A stretch of DNA of 64,000 nucleotides from Rhizobium lentis (GCF_017352135.1 NZ_CP071454.1:3435001-3499000), one strand, 5' to 3'. Shown: positions 18,330 through 28,825, counted from the first letter of the stretch. The notes: a model not told the origin generated them from the sequence alone. Translations and numbers: made by a program.

Positions 18330-18356
18330 ACCGCAATGGTTTTCGCCCGTTGCGGT
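18330..18356 (+). terminator. Weak candidate terminator after nusB
   Basis: A 7-bp stem, ACCGCAA with TTGCGGT, around a 13-base loop that contains a run of four Ts. No T-tract follows the stem, so it is only a weak candidate 40 bases past the nusB stop. Confidence 0.3.
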
Positions 18357-18487
18357 CTTGACGCCACGTGATCGACCACGCAATCTCCGCAACGCTTAGC
18401 TGTGGCATTTCTGTGGAGAGGAAGGCGATTCGGCGGCGTATCTGCCGGAGAAGGAGTGAGCTCCGGCCTATGGGAGGAAAGAGCGAA

Positions 18488-20626
18488 ATGACCATTCTTT
18501 TATGCGTAATTGCATCCGGTCTGCTCTCGGTGGTCTATGCCGCCTGGGCAACCCGGTCGGTGCTTGCTGCCGATCAGGGCAATAGCCGCATGCAGGAGAT
18601 CGCGGGTTATATCCGCGAAGGCGCTCAGGCCTATCTGACACGCCAGTATAAGACCATTGCCATTGTCGGCGTTGTTGTTTTCATCGCAGCCTGGCTCCTT
18701 CTTTCCGCCGAGGCCGCCATCGGCTTCCTGATCGGCGCCGTGCTATCAGGCGCTGCTGGTTTCATCGGCATGCACGTCTCCGTCCGCGCCAATGTGCGCA
18801 CCGCCCAGGCGGCGTCCGCCAGCCTTTCCGCCGGCCTCGACATCGCCTTCAAATCGGGTGCCATCACCGGCATGCTGGTGGCTGGCCTGGCACTGCTCGG
18901 CGTCTCCATCTACTATACGATATTGACCGTCGGGCTAGGACATGAGACCGGCTCGCGCGAAGTCATCGATGCGCTGGTGGCGCTCGGCTTCGGCGCCTCG
19001 CTGATCTCGATCTTCGCCCGTCTCGGCGGCGGCATCTTCACCAAGGGCGCCGATGTCGGCGGTGACCTCGTCGGCAAGGTAGAGGCCGGCATTCCCGAGG
19101 ACGATCCGCGCAACCCGGCAACGATTGCCGACAACGTCGGCGACAATGTCGGCGACTGCGCCGGCATGGCTGCCGACCTGTTCGAGACCTATGCCGTCTC
19201 GGTCGTCGCCACCATGGTTCTCGCCGCGATTTTCTTTGCCGGCGCGCCGATCCTCGAATCGGCAATGGTCTATCCGCTGGCGATCTGCGCTGCCTGCATC
19301 ATCACCTCGATTGTCGGCACCTTCTTCGTCAAGCTCGGCTCGAACGGCTCGATCATGGGCGCACTCTATAAGGGCCTGATCGTCACCGGCCTGCTTTCCA
19401 TCATCGGTCTCGGCGCGGCCACGTCGCTGACGGTCGGCTGGGGTTCGCTCGGGACCGTCGCTGGCGCCGACATATCCGGTACGAACCTCTTTCTCTGCGG
19501 TCTCGTGGGCCTGGTCGTCACCGCTCTGATCGTCGTCATCACCGAATATTATACTGGCACCGGCAAGCGCCCGGTCGTTTCGATCGCCCAGTCATCCGTG
19601 ACCGGCCACGGCACCAATGTCATCCAGGGTCTGGCGGTCTCGCTCGAATCGACGGCGCTGCCGGCGATCGTCATAGTCGGCGGCATTCTCGCCACTTACC
19701 AGCTCGGCGGCCTTTTCGGCACCGGTATCGCCGTCACCGCCATGCTCGGGCTTGCCGGGATGATCGTCGCCCTCGACGCCTTTGGCCCGGTTACCGACAA
19801 TGCCGGCGGCATCGCCGAAATGTCCCATCTGCCGCCGGAAGTGCGTAAGTCGACCGACGCGCTCGACGCCGTGGGCAACACCACCAAAGCGGTCACCAAG
19901 GGTTACGCGATCGGCTCTGCCGGTCTCGGCGCGCTGGTGCTCTTTGCCGCCTACGCCAACGACCTGCAATATTTTGCGGCCCACGGCGACCAATATCCTT
20001 ACTTCGCCAATATCGGCACGATCTCCTTCGAGCTGTCGAACCCTTATGTCGTCGCCGGCCTGCTTTTCGGCGGCCTGATTCCCTATCTGTTCGGCGGCAT
20101 CGCCATGACAGCCGTCGGCCGCGCCGCCGGCTCGATCGTCGAGGAGGTTCGCCGCCAATTCAAGATGAAGCCCGGTATTATGCAGGGTACGGAGAAGCCG
20201 GATTACGGCAGGGCCGTCGACCTGCTGACCAAGGCCGCCATCCGCGAGATGATCGTGCCTTCGCTGCTGCCGGTGCTCGCCCCTGTCGTCGTCTATTTCG
20301 GCGTGCTTCTGATCTCCGGCTCAAAGGCCTCGGCCTTTGCCGCCCTCGGCGCATCGCTGCTCGGCGTCATCATCAATGGCCTCTTCGTCGCCATCTCGAT
20401 GACATCGGGCGGGGGAGCCTGGGACAATGCCAAGAAGAGCTTCGAGGACGGTTTCGTCGATAAGGACGGCGTACGTCATATGAAGGGCTCGGATGCCCAC
20501 AAGGCGTCCGTCACCGGCGATACTGTCGGCGATCCCTACAAGGATACCGCCGGCCCCGCCGTCAACCCGGCGATCAAGATCACCAACATCGTTGCGCTTC
20601 TGCTGCTCGCCGTTCTCGCCGCTTGA
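18488..20626 (+). CDS. hppA: Membrane-bound H+-translocating pyrophosphatase, K+-independent type
   Basis: Integral membrane pump of 712 aa coupling PPi hydrolysis to proton transport. The PPi/Mg site is intact: [21 protein letters not shown], then [20 protein letters not shown], and a C-terminal counterpart around [20 protein letters not shown]. Lys467 in [10 protein letters not shown] is the residue that distinguishes K+-independent enzymes, since K+-dependent ones have Ala there. About 16 hydrophobic segments are expected. The ATG at 18488 has GGGAGGAAAG upstream; an in-frame upstream start at 18368 is not needed. Confidence 0.97.
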   Translation: MTILLCVIASGLLSVVYAAWATRSVLAADQGNSRMQEIAGYIREGAQAYLTRQYKTIAIVGVVVFIAAWLLLSAEAAIGFLIGAVLSGAAGFIGMHVSVRANVRTAQAASASLSAGLDIAFKSGAITGMLVAGLALLGVSIYYTILTVGLGHETGSREVIDALVALGFGASLISIFARLGGGIFTKGADVGGDLVGKVEAGIPEDDPRNPATIADNVGDNVGDCAGMAADLFETYAVSVVATMVLAAIFFAGAPILESAMVYPLAICAACIITSIVGTFFVKLGSNGSIMGALYKGLIVTGLLSIIGLGAATSLTVGWGSLGTVAGADISGTNLFLCGLVGLVVTALIVVITEYYTGTGKRPVVSIAQSSVTGHGTNVIQGLAVSLESTALPAIVIVGGILATYQLGGLFGTGIAVTAMLGLAGMIVALDAFGPVTDNAGGIAEMSHLPPEVRKSTDALDAVGNTTKAVTKGYAIGSAGLGALVLFAAYANDLQYFAAHGDQYPYFANIGTISFELSNPYVVAGLLFGGLIPYLFGGIAMTAVGRAAGSIVEEVRRQFKMKPGIMQGTEKPDYGRAVDLLTKAAIREMIVPSLLPVLAPVVVYFGVLLISGSKASAFAALGASLLGVIINGLFVAISMTSGGGAWDNAKKSFEDGFVDKDGVRHMKGSDAHKASVTGDTVGDPYKDTAGPAVNPAIKITNIVALLLLAVLAA

Positions 20627-20676
20627 CGCAGATCGCAAAAGCGCCGCGGGGGCCGCCGCGCGAAATACGCCCATTG

Positions 20677-20708
20677 AAAAACCCGCCGGAGCGATCCGGC
20701 GGGTTTTT
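20677..20708. terminator. Bidirectional terminator between hppA and bamE
   Basis: A perfect 14-bp inverted repeat: AAAAACCCGCCGGA, a 4-base loop GCGA, and TCCGGCGGGTTTTT. A-tract and T-tract flank the stem, so it can serve both converging genes. It is one of the strongest terminators in the window. Confidence 0.93.
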
Positions 20709-20726
20709 CGTTGAAGGCCTGTCCGA

Positions 20727-21227
20727 TCAGCGCAGGCTGCTCGGATTTTGCGGCGTTCCGCCGGCGCCGCCGCCGAACAGGCTGCGGGCAGCACTTGCTG
20801 CGCTGCCGCCGGAGAGCATCTGCTGCAGGAAGGTGAGTTCCTTGCCGCCTGTCGGCGTAACGCGCGCGATCGTATCGAAGACCTTGCCGTCCTGCAGCGT
20901 GTAGTTGGCGCGGCGGGTGACGACGCCGTTCTTGTCGAAATAGATGGCCAGAACTGTCTGGTCGACGACCTTCAGCTTCTGGAAGGCGACGGCGCGGGTG
21001 CGCCGCTGCGAGATATAATAGAAGACCTCGCCGTCGAAGGTTGCGGTCGTCGATGGCGTGCCGAGCGAAAGCAGGACCTGTTCGCGGCTGGAGCCTTCCG
21101 GAACGAGATCGAGCGACTGCTGATCGACGACATAGCCGCCGTTGAGCACGGTGCTGGTCTGGCAGCCCGAAAGAGCTGATGTGGAGGCGATTATGAAGGC
21201 AATGGCCGCGCTGCTGAAGAATTTCAT
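20727..21227 (-). CDS. bamE: Outer-membrane protein assembly factor BamE (SmpA/OmlA) lipoprotein
   Basis: Outer-membrane lipoprotein of the BAM complex that inserts beta-barrel proteins; 166 aa from the ATG at 21227. The lipoprotein signal MKFFSSAAIAFIIASTSALSG ends in the lipobox Leu-Ser-Gly-Cys. The SmpA/OmlA domain is recognised from VPEGSSREQVLLSLGTPS, FYYISQRRTRAVAF and AIYFDKNGVVTRRANY. An in-frame upstream start at 21260 would add 11 residues before the signal and is unlikely. Confidence 0.9.
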   Translation of the reverse strand: MKFFSSAAIAFIIASTSALSGCQTSTVLNGGYVVDQQSLDLVPEGSSREQVLLSLGTPSTTATFDGEVFYYISQRRTRAVAFQKLKVVDQTVLAIYFDKNGVVTRRANYTLQDGKVFDTIARVTPTGGKELTFLQQMLSGGSAASAARSLFGGGAGGTPQNPSSLR

Positions 21228-21504
21228 GTCAGACTTGAAATACCGTTTCTTCAACGACATCTACTCCCTTGAGTGTCGATAGCAGCCATTTTGGGCCTTA
21301 CACGCTTTCCTCCTGCAAAACCATTGTGGCCATTCCGGGTCGAATCTCCCGAATTCGCTTCGCTGACGCCTCGAAGGCGCTGTCCCGAAACTGGCCACGA
21401 TCGGCATTGCAATTCGCGCCTGCTTCGGTAAACCAGCTTTCGAAATCATGCAACAAGGCCAGACGCCAGCGGGCGTGAAGAATGAGGCATTTCCGGAAAA
21501 AACA

Positions 21505-22044
21505 ATGATCTTCGGGCTCTTCCGCAAGAAAAACAACAATCAGGCGATCGTCGACCGGCAATATACGGCGCTGACGGCTGCCGCACGCATGCCTGATCTC
21601 TACGAGCGGCTCAATGTACCTGATACGGTCATGGGCCGCTTCGAAATGCTGTCGATCGTCATGATTCTGTTTTTTCGGCGCACGCGCGCTTCCGCCACCA
21701 GCGGCCAGGAAATCGCCCAGGAGATCGTCGACGCCTTCTTCCAGGATGTCGACTATTCGATCCGCGAACTCGGCATCGGCGACAACAGCGTGCCGAAACG
21801 CATGAAGAAGCTCGCCGGCATGTTCTACGGGCGGCTCGAAGCCTATTCGAAGGCGATGGATGCCGGCGATGCCGAGGCGCTTGCTCTGGCTCTTCAACGC
21901 AATATCTACCCGGAGGCCTCCACGCCGGCCGATATGTCCGGCCTCGCCGAGTGGATGATGGCCGCAGAATCCCATCTGTCCGCTGTTCCGGAAGAGCTGC
22001 TCGCCACCGGTTCGGCAACGCTCCCGCCGGTTGCTCACTCCTGA
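21505..22044 (+). CDS. Ubiquinol-cytochrome c chaperone family protein (CBP3 type)
   Basis: A 179-aa protein of the CBP3/UQCC family that assists assembly of cytochrome b in the bc1 complex. Recognisable sections are DLYERLNVPDTVMGRFEMLSIVMILFFRR, QEIVDAFFQDVDYSIRELGIGDNSVPKRMKKL, and FYGRLEAY. The first two are close to the family consensus. I chose the ATG at 21505 (MIFGLFRKK); the longer frame from 21448 begins in a non-conserved stretch. The following YceD-like gene begins 11 bases later, so the pair is probably one transcript. Confidence 0.85.
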   Translation: MIFGLFRKKNNNQAIVDRQYTALTAAARMPDLYERLNVPDTVMGRFEMLSIVMILFFRRTRASATSGQEIAQEIVDAFFQDVDYSIRELGIGDNSVPKRMKKLAGMFYGRLEAYSKAMDAGDAEALALALQRNIYPEASTPADMSGLAEWMMAAESHLSAVPEELLATGSATLPPVAHS

Positions 22045-22055
22045 AGGAGGAAACG

Positions 22056-22610
22056 ATGAAGAACGATCGGGACGATGTTCCCTTCTCCTATCGCGTCAAG
22101 GTCGGTCATATCTCGGCCAATCCCGTCGAGGTCCATATCGAGGCCGATGCCAGCGAGCTGAAGGCGCTTGCCGAGAGCTGGAGCGTCGTTTCGGTCGACG
22201 ATCTCCGCGCCGACCTGCAAATTGCCCGCTGGAAGCGCGACGGCGTGCGCGTCAAGGGCCGCGTGCAGGCGAAGATCGTCCAGTCCTGCGTCGTGACGCT
22301 GGAACCGGTCGAAGCCATGATCGACGAGAGTTTCGAGCAGATTTTCGTGCCGGAGGGCTCCAAGCTTGCCCGCCAGCCCGGCAATGACGCGGGCGAGATG
22401 CTGCTCGATCCCGATGGTCCCGATCTGCCGGAGACCTTCGTCGGCGACACGATCGATGCCGGCGAGGTGGTTGCCGAATTTGCCGCGCTTGCGATCGATC
22501 CCTATCCGCGCAAGGAGGGCATCGAGTTCGCCGGCCATATCGAGGATAGCGGCGAGAACGACAAAAAGCCCTCCGCTTTCGCGGTCCTCAAGGATTGGAA
22601 AAAGGACTGA
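22056..22610 (+). CDS. YceD-like DUF177 protein
   Basis: A 184-aa member of the DUF177/YceD family, associated in bacteria with large-ribosomal-subunit/rRNA biology and often next to rpmF-plsX. Family hallmarks are the VQSCVVTLEPVEAMIDESFEQIF segment and the acidic DLPETFVGDTIDAGEVVAEFAALAIDPYPRKEG stretch near the C-terminus. The start at 22056 has GAAGGAGG upstream. Unlike in many other bacteria, rpmF is not between this gene and plsX; a 98-base gap separates them. Confidence 0.88.
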   Translation: MKNDRDDVPFSYRVKVGHISANPVEVHIEADASELKALAESWSVVSVDDLRADLQIARWKRDGVRVKGRVQAKIVQSCVVTLEPVEAMIDESFEQIFVPEGSKLARQPGNDAGEMLLDPDGPDLPETFVGDTIDAGEVVAEFAALAIDPYPRKEGIEFAGHIEDSGENDKKPSAFAVLKDWKKD

Positions 22611-22708
22611 AGCTTCTCTGGCGTTTGAGATAATTCAGTTGTAAGCGACGCCAAAACCGGTATTTTGGCCGAAATTTCGCCCTCGGCGAAAAGAAGGATC
22701 AGGGACGC

Positions 22709-23755
22709 GTGATCAGAATATCTCTCGACCTCATGGGTGGCGACTTTGGTCCCCAGGTTGTCATCCCCGGCGCCGCCAAGGCGTTGGAAAGGCATCCGGA
22801 TATTTCCTTCGTTTTCTACGGCCTTAAGGAACAGTGCGATCCTGTTCTCGCCAAGTTTCCGAAACTCAAGGAAAAATCGGTCTTTCACGATTGCGAACTC
22901 GCCGTCAGCATGGAAGAGAAGCCGAGCCAGGCGCTGCGCCGCGGCCGCTATGTCTCCACCATGTGGCGTTCGATAGAGGCGGTGAAGACCGGAGAGGCCG
23001 ACGTTGCGGTTTCGGCCGGCAATACCGGCGCGCTGATGGCGATGGCGAAGTTCTGTCTTCGCACGATGGCCAATATCGAGCGCCCGGCGATCGCGGCGAT
23101 CTGGCCGACTCTGAAGGGTGAGAGCATCGTACTCGATGTCGGCGCGACGATCGGCGCCGATTCGCAGCAGCTGATGGATTTTGCCCTGATGGGGGGCGCC
23201 ATGGCGCGCGCGCTGTTCGAGATCGAACGTCCGACGATCGGCCTTCTGAATGTCGGTGTCGAAGAGATGAAGGGCCAGGAAGAGGTCAAGGAGGCCGGCC
23301 GGCTCTTGCGCGAGGCAAATATCGATTCGCTCGAATATTCCGGCTTCGTCGAGGGTAATGACCTCGGCAAGGGTACGGTCGACGTCGTCGTCACCGAAGG
23401 GTTCTCCGGCAATATCGCGCTCAAGACTGCCGAAGGCACCGCCAAGCAGATCGCCGAATATCTGCGTGCTGCCATGTCGCGCACGCTGCTTGCCCGCATC
23501 GGCTACCTCTTCGCCAAAAGCGCCTTCGATATGCTTCGCGAGAAGCTCGATCCGAGCAAGGTCAATGGTGGCGTGTTTCTCGGCCTGAACGGCATCGTCA
23601 TCAAGAGCCATGGCGGCGCCAATGCCGAAGGCATCGCAGCCGCCATCGAGGTCGGCTACGACATGGCTAAGAACGGCCTCAATCAGAAAATAGAAAACGA
23701 TCTTAAGAAATATCATGCCAAGCGCTTGCCCCCCATGGGCCCGGAAGCGGCATGA
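22709..23755 (+). CDS. plsX: Phosphate acyltransferase PlsX
   Basis: Makes acyl-phosphate from acyl-ACP for phospholipid synthesis; 348 aa. The start is a GTG at 22709 ([21 protein letters not shown]), which matches the family's N-terminus with the conserved DxMGGDxxP. Other markers are [25 protein letters not shown] and [15 protein letters not shown]. The stop codon overlaps the fabH ATG (ATGA), so the two are translationally coupled, as in most bacteria. Confidence 0.96.
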   Translation: MIRISLDLMGGDFGPQVVIPGAAKALERHPDISFVFYGLKEQCDPVLAKFPKLKEKSVFHDCELAVSMEEKPSQALRRGRYVSTMWRSIEAVKTGEADVAVSAGNTGALMAMAKFCLRTMANIERPAIAAIWPTLKGESIVLDVGATIGADSQQLMDFALMGGAMARALFEIERPTIGLLNVGVEEMKGQEEVKEAGRLLREANIDSLEYSGFVEGNDLGKGTVDVVVTEGFSGNIALKTAEGTAKQIAEYLRAAMSRTLLARIGYLFAKSAFDMLREKLDPSKVNGGVFLGLNGIVIKSHGGANAEGIAAAIEVGYDMAKNGLNQKIENDLKKYHAKRLPPMGPEAA

Positions 23756-24747
23756 GCGATGGGGTTCAATCGAAGATGATCCGTTCTGTGGTTTGCGGAT
23801 TCGGAGCCGCACTTCCGAAGTGCGTGATGACCAATCGTGACATGGAGGCCATCGTCGATACGTCCGACGAATGGATCGTCCAGCGCACCGGCATCCGGCA
23901 GCGTTACGTGGCCGGCGACGACGAGACGACGGCTTCGCTCGGCGAAGCCGCCGCGCGTGCGGCGCTTTCCAATGGCGGCCTGACGCCCGCCGATATCGAT
24001 CTTGTTATCTGCGCCACCTCGACGCCCGACAACACCTTTCCGGCGACCTCGGTCAACATCCAGAACCGTCTCGGCATGAGCCATGGCTTCGCCTTCGACG
24101 TCCAGGCCGTCTGCACCGGTTTCGTCTATGCGGTCACCACCGCGGACGCCTATATCCGCGGCGGCCTTGCAAAGCGCGTTCTCGTCATCGGCGCCGAGAC
24201 GTTTTCACGCATTCTCGACTGGAACGACCGCACCACCTGCGTTCTTTTCGGCGATGGCGCCGGCGCGATCGTGCTTGAGGCGGCCGAAGGTGAGGGGACG
24301 TCTGCCGATCGCGGCGTCCTGACCGCGCATCTGCGTTCCGACGGTTCGCACAAGGACAAGCTTTATGTCGATGGCGGACCTTCGACGACGGGCAGCGTCG
24401 GCAAGCTGCGCATGGAAGGCCGCGAAGTGTTCAAATATGCCGTCGGCATGATCACCGATGTCATTCAGGCCGCTTTCGATTCGACCGGCACCACCGCCGA
24501 AGATCTCGATTGGCTGGTGCCGCACCAGGCCAATCGACGCATTATCGACGGGTCGGCGAAGAAGTTGAACATCGATGCGAAGAAGGTCGTCGTCACCGTC
24601 GACCTGCACGGCAATACGTCGGCCGCCTCGATCCCGCTCGCGCTTGCGACCGCAGCCGGCGACGGCCGCATCAAGAAGGGGGACCTCGTGATGCTGGAAG
24701 CGATGGGCGGCGGCTTCACTTGGGGCGCCGTTCTCCTGCGCTGGTAA
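23752..24747 (+). CDS. fabH: 3-oxoacyl-ACP synthase III (KASIII)
   Basis: Starts fatty acid synthesis by condensing acetyl-CoA with malonyl-ACP. The catalytic triad is visible: Cys in [14 protein letters not shown], His in [13 protein letters not shown], and Asn in [15 protein letters not shown]. It is 331 aa from the ATG overlapping the plsX stop. An internal ATG at 23776 ([12 protein letters not shown]) gives 323 aa and a more family-like N-terminus; either could be used. Confidence 0.96.
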   Translation: MSDGVQSKMIRSVVCGFGAALPKCVMTNRDMEAIVDTSDEWIVQRTGIRQRYVAGDDETTASLGEAAARAALSNGGLTPADIDLVICATSTPDNTFPATSVNIQNRLGMSHGFAFDVQAVCTGFVYAVTTADAYIRGGLAKRVLVIGAETFSRILDWNDRTTCVLFGDGAGAIVLEAAEGEGTSADRGVLTAHLRSDGSHKDKLYVDGGPSTTGSVGKLRMEGREVFKYAVGMITDVIQAAFDSTGTTAEDLDWLVPHQANRRIIDGSAKKLNIDAKKVVVTVDLHGNTSAASIPLALATAAGDGRIKKGDLVMLEAMGGGFTWGAVLLRW

Positions 24748-24852
24748 GCACAAATCCTAAAAAACCGGCGGCGAACAAGAGCTTGACCGTGAGGCGCAAG
24801 ACAAATACTCTTCGTTCGCTTTCAAAAAATATTTTGTAATGGCGGGGAAACC

Positions 24853-25191
24853 ATGACCGGAAAAACAGTGACGCGAGCAGACCTGGCGGAATCCGTTTTC
24901 CGAAAGGTTGGTCTTTCTCGGACAGAATCCGCCGAGCTTGTGGAAACGGTGATCGACGAAATCTGCAACGCCATTGTGCGTGGTGAAACCGTCAAGCTTT
25001 CCTCCTTTGCCACCTTTCAGGTTCGCGATAAGAATGAGCGGATCGGCCGCAACCCGAAGACCGGCGAGGAGGTTCCGATCTCTCCCCGCCGGGTGATGAC
25101 CTTCAAGGCCTCAAACGTGCTGAAGACGCGCATTCTCAAGGCGCATGTCTCCCGCAAGGTCAAGCTGAAGCCGCAGAATCCGGCTCCCTGA
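24853..25191 (+). CDS. ihfA: Integration host factor alpha subunit
   Basis: DNA-bending nucleoid protein, one half of the IHF heterodimer; 112 aa. The HU/IHF fold is evident: [26 protein letters not shown], then [31 protein letters not shown] with the DNA-wrapping arm and its conserved RNPKTGEE. The C-terminal tail [17 protein letters not shown] is basic. It precedes a MerR gene, an order conserved in alphaproteobacteria. Confidence 0.95.
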   Translation: MTGKTVTRADLAESVFRKVGLSRTESAELVETVIDEICNAIVRGETVKLSSFATFQVRDKNERIGRNPKTGEEVPISPRRVMTFKASNVLKTRILKAHVSRKVKLKPQNPAP

Positions 25192-25343
25192 TATCGGGCT
25201 TCCTTCCCTCGGAACGGCGTTTTTTTCTCTCGCACTGTCCATCCCTTGTGCGCAACGTCGAGACATGACTTGAATTGTCGGCGCCAAACCTTTGAAATAT
25301 GATGAGTCGCCGTTGGATCGAGCCTGCGAGGTTGCGTAGCAGT

Positions 25344-25886
25344 ATGACGTTGGACAAGAGCCCCGATGCCTTTCGCACCATTAGCGAAGTCGCAGACGAT
25401 CTTGATCTGCCGCAGCATGTGCTGCGCTTTTGGGAAACGCGCTTTCCCCAGATAAAGCCGATGAAGCGCGGCGGCGGCCGTCGTTACTACCGGCCGGAGG
25501 ACGTCGACCTCCTGAAGGGCATCCGGCATTTGCTCTATGATCACGGCTATACGATCAAGGGCGTGCAAAAGCTTCTAAAGACCAATGGCAACAAGTTCGT
25601 CATCTCGGTCGGCCACGGCGATCTCGCCAGCGTCGAGGCGCTTGCCTCGGGCGCGCAAGAGATGGGTGCAGGGGAACCGCGCGTCGGCATGGCCGAGGAG
25701 GACCAGATTGTCGGCCGCGCCAAGCCGCCGATCACCCGCCGGTTCTTCAATTTCGTCGCCGGAGACGACGATCAGCCGGAAGTCTCGATCGGCAAATCGA
25801 GTGTCGGCAAGGAGGATAGGGCACTGCTTCAGGAGGCGCTCTACGACCTCCTGGAATGCAAGCGTCTGCTCGATCAGGTGCGCTGA
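25344..25886 (+). CDS. MerR-family transcriptional regulator
   Basis: A 180-aa regulator. Residues about 8-75 are the MerR helix-turn-helix: [28 protein letters not shown], with the conserved basic [23 protein letters not shown]. The C-terminal part lacks the cysteines of metal sensors and has no known ligand domain. This ihfA-merR pair is common in Rhizobiales. The ATG at 25344 gives the conserved N-terminus; a start at 25299 would add 15 unrelated residues. Confidence 0.88.
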   Translation: MTLDKSPDAFRTISEVADDLDLPQHVLRFWETRFPQIKPMKRGGGRRYYRPEDVDLLKGIRHLLYDHGYTIKGVQKLLKTNGNKFVISVGHGDLASVEALASGAQEMGAGEPRVGMAEEDQIVGRAKPPITRRFFNFVAGDDDQPEVSIGKSSVGKEDRALLQEALYDLLECKRLLDQVR

Positions 25887-25890
25887 TCGT

Positions 25891-26238
25891 TCAGGATTCG
25901 GAAAGCTGCTTCATCGCCTGTTCGAGCTCGTTGAGCTGGAACGGTTTTCGCAGCACGGGGAGGGTGCTGGGGCGGCTGCCTTCCGGCGCGCTGCCATAAC
26001 CCGTTGCATAAAGATAGGGTTTGCCGCGGTCGTCGAGCAGTTTTGCGACCGGTAGCGAACTCCGGCCGGCGAGAGAGACGTCGAGGATTGCGGCGTCGAA
26101 CTCCATGTCCCTGGCGGTTGCGAGCGCCCGTTCCAAATCGGGGGCGCTCGCGCAGACCCGATAGCCGAGATCGCTGAGCATGTCCTCGAGCAACATGGCG
26201 ATCAGTGCATCGTCCTCGACGATGAATATGTCTTTCAT
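25891..26238 (-). CDS. Single-domain response regulator (receiver only)
   Basis: A 115-aa receiver with no output domain. The acidic pocket is in DIFIVEDDALIAMLL, the phosphorylated Asp in AAILDVSLAGRS, and the conserved Lys in VLRKPFQLNELEQAMKQL. The start at 26238 (MKDIF) is at the beginning of the fold. It faces away from the hybrid histidine kinase gene at 26507, suggesting that the two form a phosphorelay, but no effector protein is in the window. It overlaps nothing and ends 4 bases from the merR stop. Confidence 0.88.
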   Translation of the reverse strand: MKDIFIVEDDALIAMLLEDMLSDLGYRVCASAPDLERALATARDMEFDAAILDVSLAGRSSLPVAKLLDDRGKPYLYATGYGSAPEGSRPSTLPVLRKPFQLNELEQAMKQLSES

Positions 26239-26506
26239 GATCCCGTCCATTCCCCTTGCCGGGCACGAAGATTTATGTGGACCGCTTGCGCAGCCCGTCA
26301 AGACGCCACGCGCAGCAGTGGTAATGCCTGTCGTACAAAACTGTGCAGCAGTTTTTGGACGACGACATGTGTAAACACAAGAGCCTAAGGCGCGGCAAGC
26401 GAATCTGAAAGATCGCGCCGCGCTTTGGAAACAGCATATTGCCCGGCGAAATTCGATGTGCAAAAGCTGGGATGCCGTTTCCGCGACGGCCGGGAAGGGG
26501 TGTGGA

Positions 26507-28153
26507 ATGGATTTGCTGAGTGCCACGGATTGGCTGCGTCACAGGCCGGGCTATACGTATCCGCTGGCGATTGCCTTCGTCGGCCTGACCTTTCTTCTGA
26601 GGCTTGCCGCCGGCGATTATCTCTCCGTGTTTCCCTTCCTGAGCTTCGTTCCGGCGATCTTGCTCGCCAGTTTCGTCGGCGGCGCCGGGCCTGGCCTGGT
26701 GGCGGCCATGCTCGCCGGTTTCATCGTCCAGCAGTTTTTCGTTGAGCCACATGATGCCTTCTGGCCGGTGAACGCCGGCCAATGGATCGGTCTTGCGACC
26801 TTTATCGTCAATGCCGTGATTATCGTCAGCCTGATGGAGATGATTATTGTCGCTCATGGCAGGCAGAGCCGCCTCCGCAGCGAACTCAACAGCTTCAATA
26901 CGCGCCTTGAAGAGACGGTGGCCCAGCGCACTGCCGAACTCCGGCATGAGATGGAGGAGAACGCCGCTGCCCAGGCGCAGGTGCGCCAGCTGCAAAAGAT
27001 GGAGACGATCGGTCAGCTCACCGGCGGCGTTGCCCATGATTTCAACAACATGCTGGCGATCATCATCGGCAATCTCGATCTGGCCCAGCGGCGGATGACG
27101 GGACACGAGGATCCGCGCCTGCTGAACTCACTTCAGAATGCCAGAGACGGAGCCCAGCGGGCCGCTGTATTGACCGCGCGTCTTCTCGCCTTCTCGCGCC
27201 AGCAGCCGCTTGCGCCGGAGGTGATCGACGTCAACAAGCTTGTCGGCGGCATGTCGGAGTTGCTGCGGCGTACGCTCGGCGAACATATCCGGATCGAAAC
27301 GGTTCTTGCCGGCGGCCTCTGGCCTACCTTCGCTGATCTCAGCCAACTCGAAAACGCCATGCTGAACCTTTCCGTCAATGCGCGCGACGCCATGCCCGGC
27401 GGCGGCCATCTGACGATCGAGACCGCCAATACCGAACTTGACGAGCGATATTCCCGGATGCATTCGGAGGTCGAGGCGGGCCAGTATGTGATGATCAGCA
27501 TCACTGACACCGGCACCGGAATGTCGCCAGAAGTGATCGACCGCGCCTTCGATCCGTTTTACACGACCAAAGGACCCGGCAAGGGGACCGGTCTCGGATT
27601 GAGCCAAGTCTACGGCTACATCAAGCAGAGCGGCGGCCACATCAAGATCTATTCGGAGATCGACCGGGGAACGACGGTAAAGATCTATCTGCCACGCCAT
27701 GTCGGCAAGGCGGATGCCCGCCTGGCCGGCGCCGGCGCCCAGCCGATTCCTCAGGGAAGCGTCAACGATACCATCCTGGTGGTGGAGGACGATGAACACG
27801 TCCGCACCATGACCGCCGAAAGCCTGCACGAACTCGGCTACACCGTGTTGCAGGCGGCAAGCGGCGTCGAGGCGCTCATCCTTCTGGAAGGGAATCCCGA
27901 CGTCGACTTGATCTTCACCGATATCGTTATGCCGCAGATGAGCGGACGTCAGCTTGCCGATGCCGTTCAAGAAAAATGGCCGGCGATCCGGATCCTTTAC
28001 ACCACGGGTTACACTCGCAATGCCATCGTCCACAATGGTGTGCTTGACCACGGCGTTTCGCTGCTCGCCAAGCCTTTCAGCTTGGAGCAGCTCGCTCATA
28101 AGATCCGCGAACTCTTGAACGTACCAGTGAATGTGGGAGACGAGGGGACGTGA
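26507..28153 (+). CDS. Hybrid sensor histidine kinase
   Basis: A 548-aa membrane kinase. Three or four N-terminal hydrophobic segments (about residues 17-110, DUF4118-like; LAIAFVGLTFLLRLAAGDYLSV begins this) are followed by a coiled-coil linker (SRLRSELNSFNTRLEETVAQ). The HisKA box has His177 in GGVAHDFNNML. The HATPase follows with NLSVNARDAMP and GTGLGLSQVYG. The C-terminal receiver (from about residue 420) has the phospho-acceptor Asp472 in IFTDIVMPQMSG and Lys in SLLAKPFSL. The receiver-containing kinase probably phosphorylates itself and the neighbouring single-domain regulator (inference). Confidence 0.92.
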   Translation: MDLLSATDWLRHRPGYTYPLAIAFVGLTFLLRLAAGDYLSVFPFLSFVPAILLASFVGGAGPGLVAAMLAGFIVQQFFVEPHDAFWPVNAGQWIGLATFIVNAVIIVSLMEMIIVAHGRQSRLRSELNSFNTRLEETVAQRTAELRHEMEENAAAQAQVRQLQKMETIGQLTGGVAHDFNNMLAIIIGNLDLAQRRMTGHEDPRLLNSLQNARDGAQRAAVLTARLLAFSRQQPLAPEVIDVNKLVGGMSELLRRTLGEHIRIETVLAGGLWPTFADLSQLENAMLNLSVNARDAMPGGGHLTIETANTELDERYSRMHSEVEAGQYVMISITDTGTGMSPEVIDRAFDPFYTTKGPGKGTGLGLSQVYGYIKQSGGHIKIYSEIDRGTTVKIYLPRHVGKADARLAGAGAQPIPQGSVNDTILVVEDDEHVRTMTAESLHELGYTVLQAASGVEALILLEGNPDVDLIFTDIVMPQMSGRQLADAVQEKWPAIRILYTTGYTRNAIVHNGVLDHGVSLLAKPFSLEQLAHKIRELLNVPVNVGDEGT

Positions 28154-28190
28154 ACTCGCGCACTATGCGCGTCTCCAGCCCCCCAGTCGC

Positions 28191-28505
28191 TTATTCGAGA
28201 ACCTGGATCACGCGATGCGTCTTCGGCTCGACGATCACGCGCCGCTCGTTGATGACGGTGTAGCCATAGCCGTCGACATTGGGAACGGTATGGACTTCAA
28301 CGGTGTCCGGCAGCGTTGCGCCTACCGTGATCTCGCCGTCATAGACGACGGATGGCGTGTTTTGCTCCATTACATAGGTGCGCACCTCGCCAGGCAGGAC
28401 AACGGAGCCGGTTGGTGCGGGGTCGGTGACGATGACGGTACTCTGTGCGAAGGCGGCCGAGCAGATGGTCAGCATGGCGGCTGTCGCCAGCATGATCTTA
28501 CGCAT
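28191..28505 (-). CDS. Small secreted DUF1236-family protein
   Basis: A 104-aa protein with the signal peptide MRKIMLATAAMLTICSAAFA, cleaved near AFAQS. The C-terminus carries the DUF1236 signature (YGYTVINERRVIVEPKTHRVIQVL). Function unknown; the family is common and periplasmic in Rhizobiales, and copies often occur as multiple paralogues. It is convergent with the hybrid kinase; the ATG at 28505 has GGAGAA upstream. Confidence 0.82.
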   Translation of the reverse strand: MRKIMLATAAMLTICSAAFAQSTVIVTDPAPTGSVVLPGEVRTYVMEQNTPSVVYDGEITVGATLPDTVEVHTVPNVDGYGYTVINERRVIVEPKTHRVIQVLE

Positions 28506-28825
28506 GGGATGTTCTCCTTTTTGAACTCTGCACATCAAGGCAACGCCAGCCATACGGCATAGTTCCGCCACCGCCTTGCCGCCGTCGCAGGGGCCGGGGA
28601 CGCCGATTGTTTGTTGCTAAACTAGTTTGTGCACCATACGGTTGAGCTGTTCGAATCACGTTCAGCGCGAGTCGTCCGGTGGCATCAGGGTCGGGTTCTT
28701 TACTCTTCGTTAACCATGTCGGCGACTTATGTCAGGTGGACGGCCGGACGGTCGTTGATTCGAAGGTCCGTCGCGTTTTGGTCTGCGAACGGATATCGGG
28801 AAAGACGATTGCGGCGGCTCGAGAC
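28506..28825. other. Gene-free upstream region of the cellulose operon
   Basis: About 320 bases between the DUF1236 gene and bcsN, expected to hold both divergent promoters. A 10-base palindrome, AAACTAGTTT, lies at 28619-28628. I could not identify a convincing -35/-10 pair. Confidence 0.45.

Noticed and set aside
28619..28628. AAACTAGTTT palindrome upstream of bcsN
   Set aside because: A 10-base palindrome is too short and isolated to call an operator.
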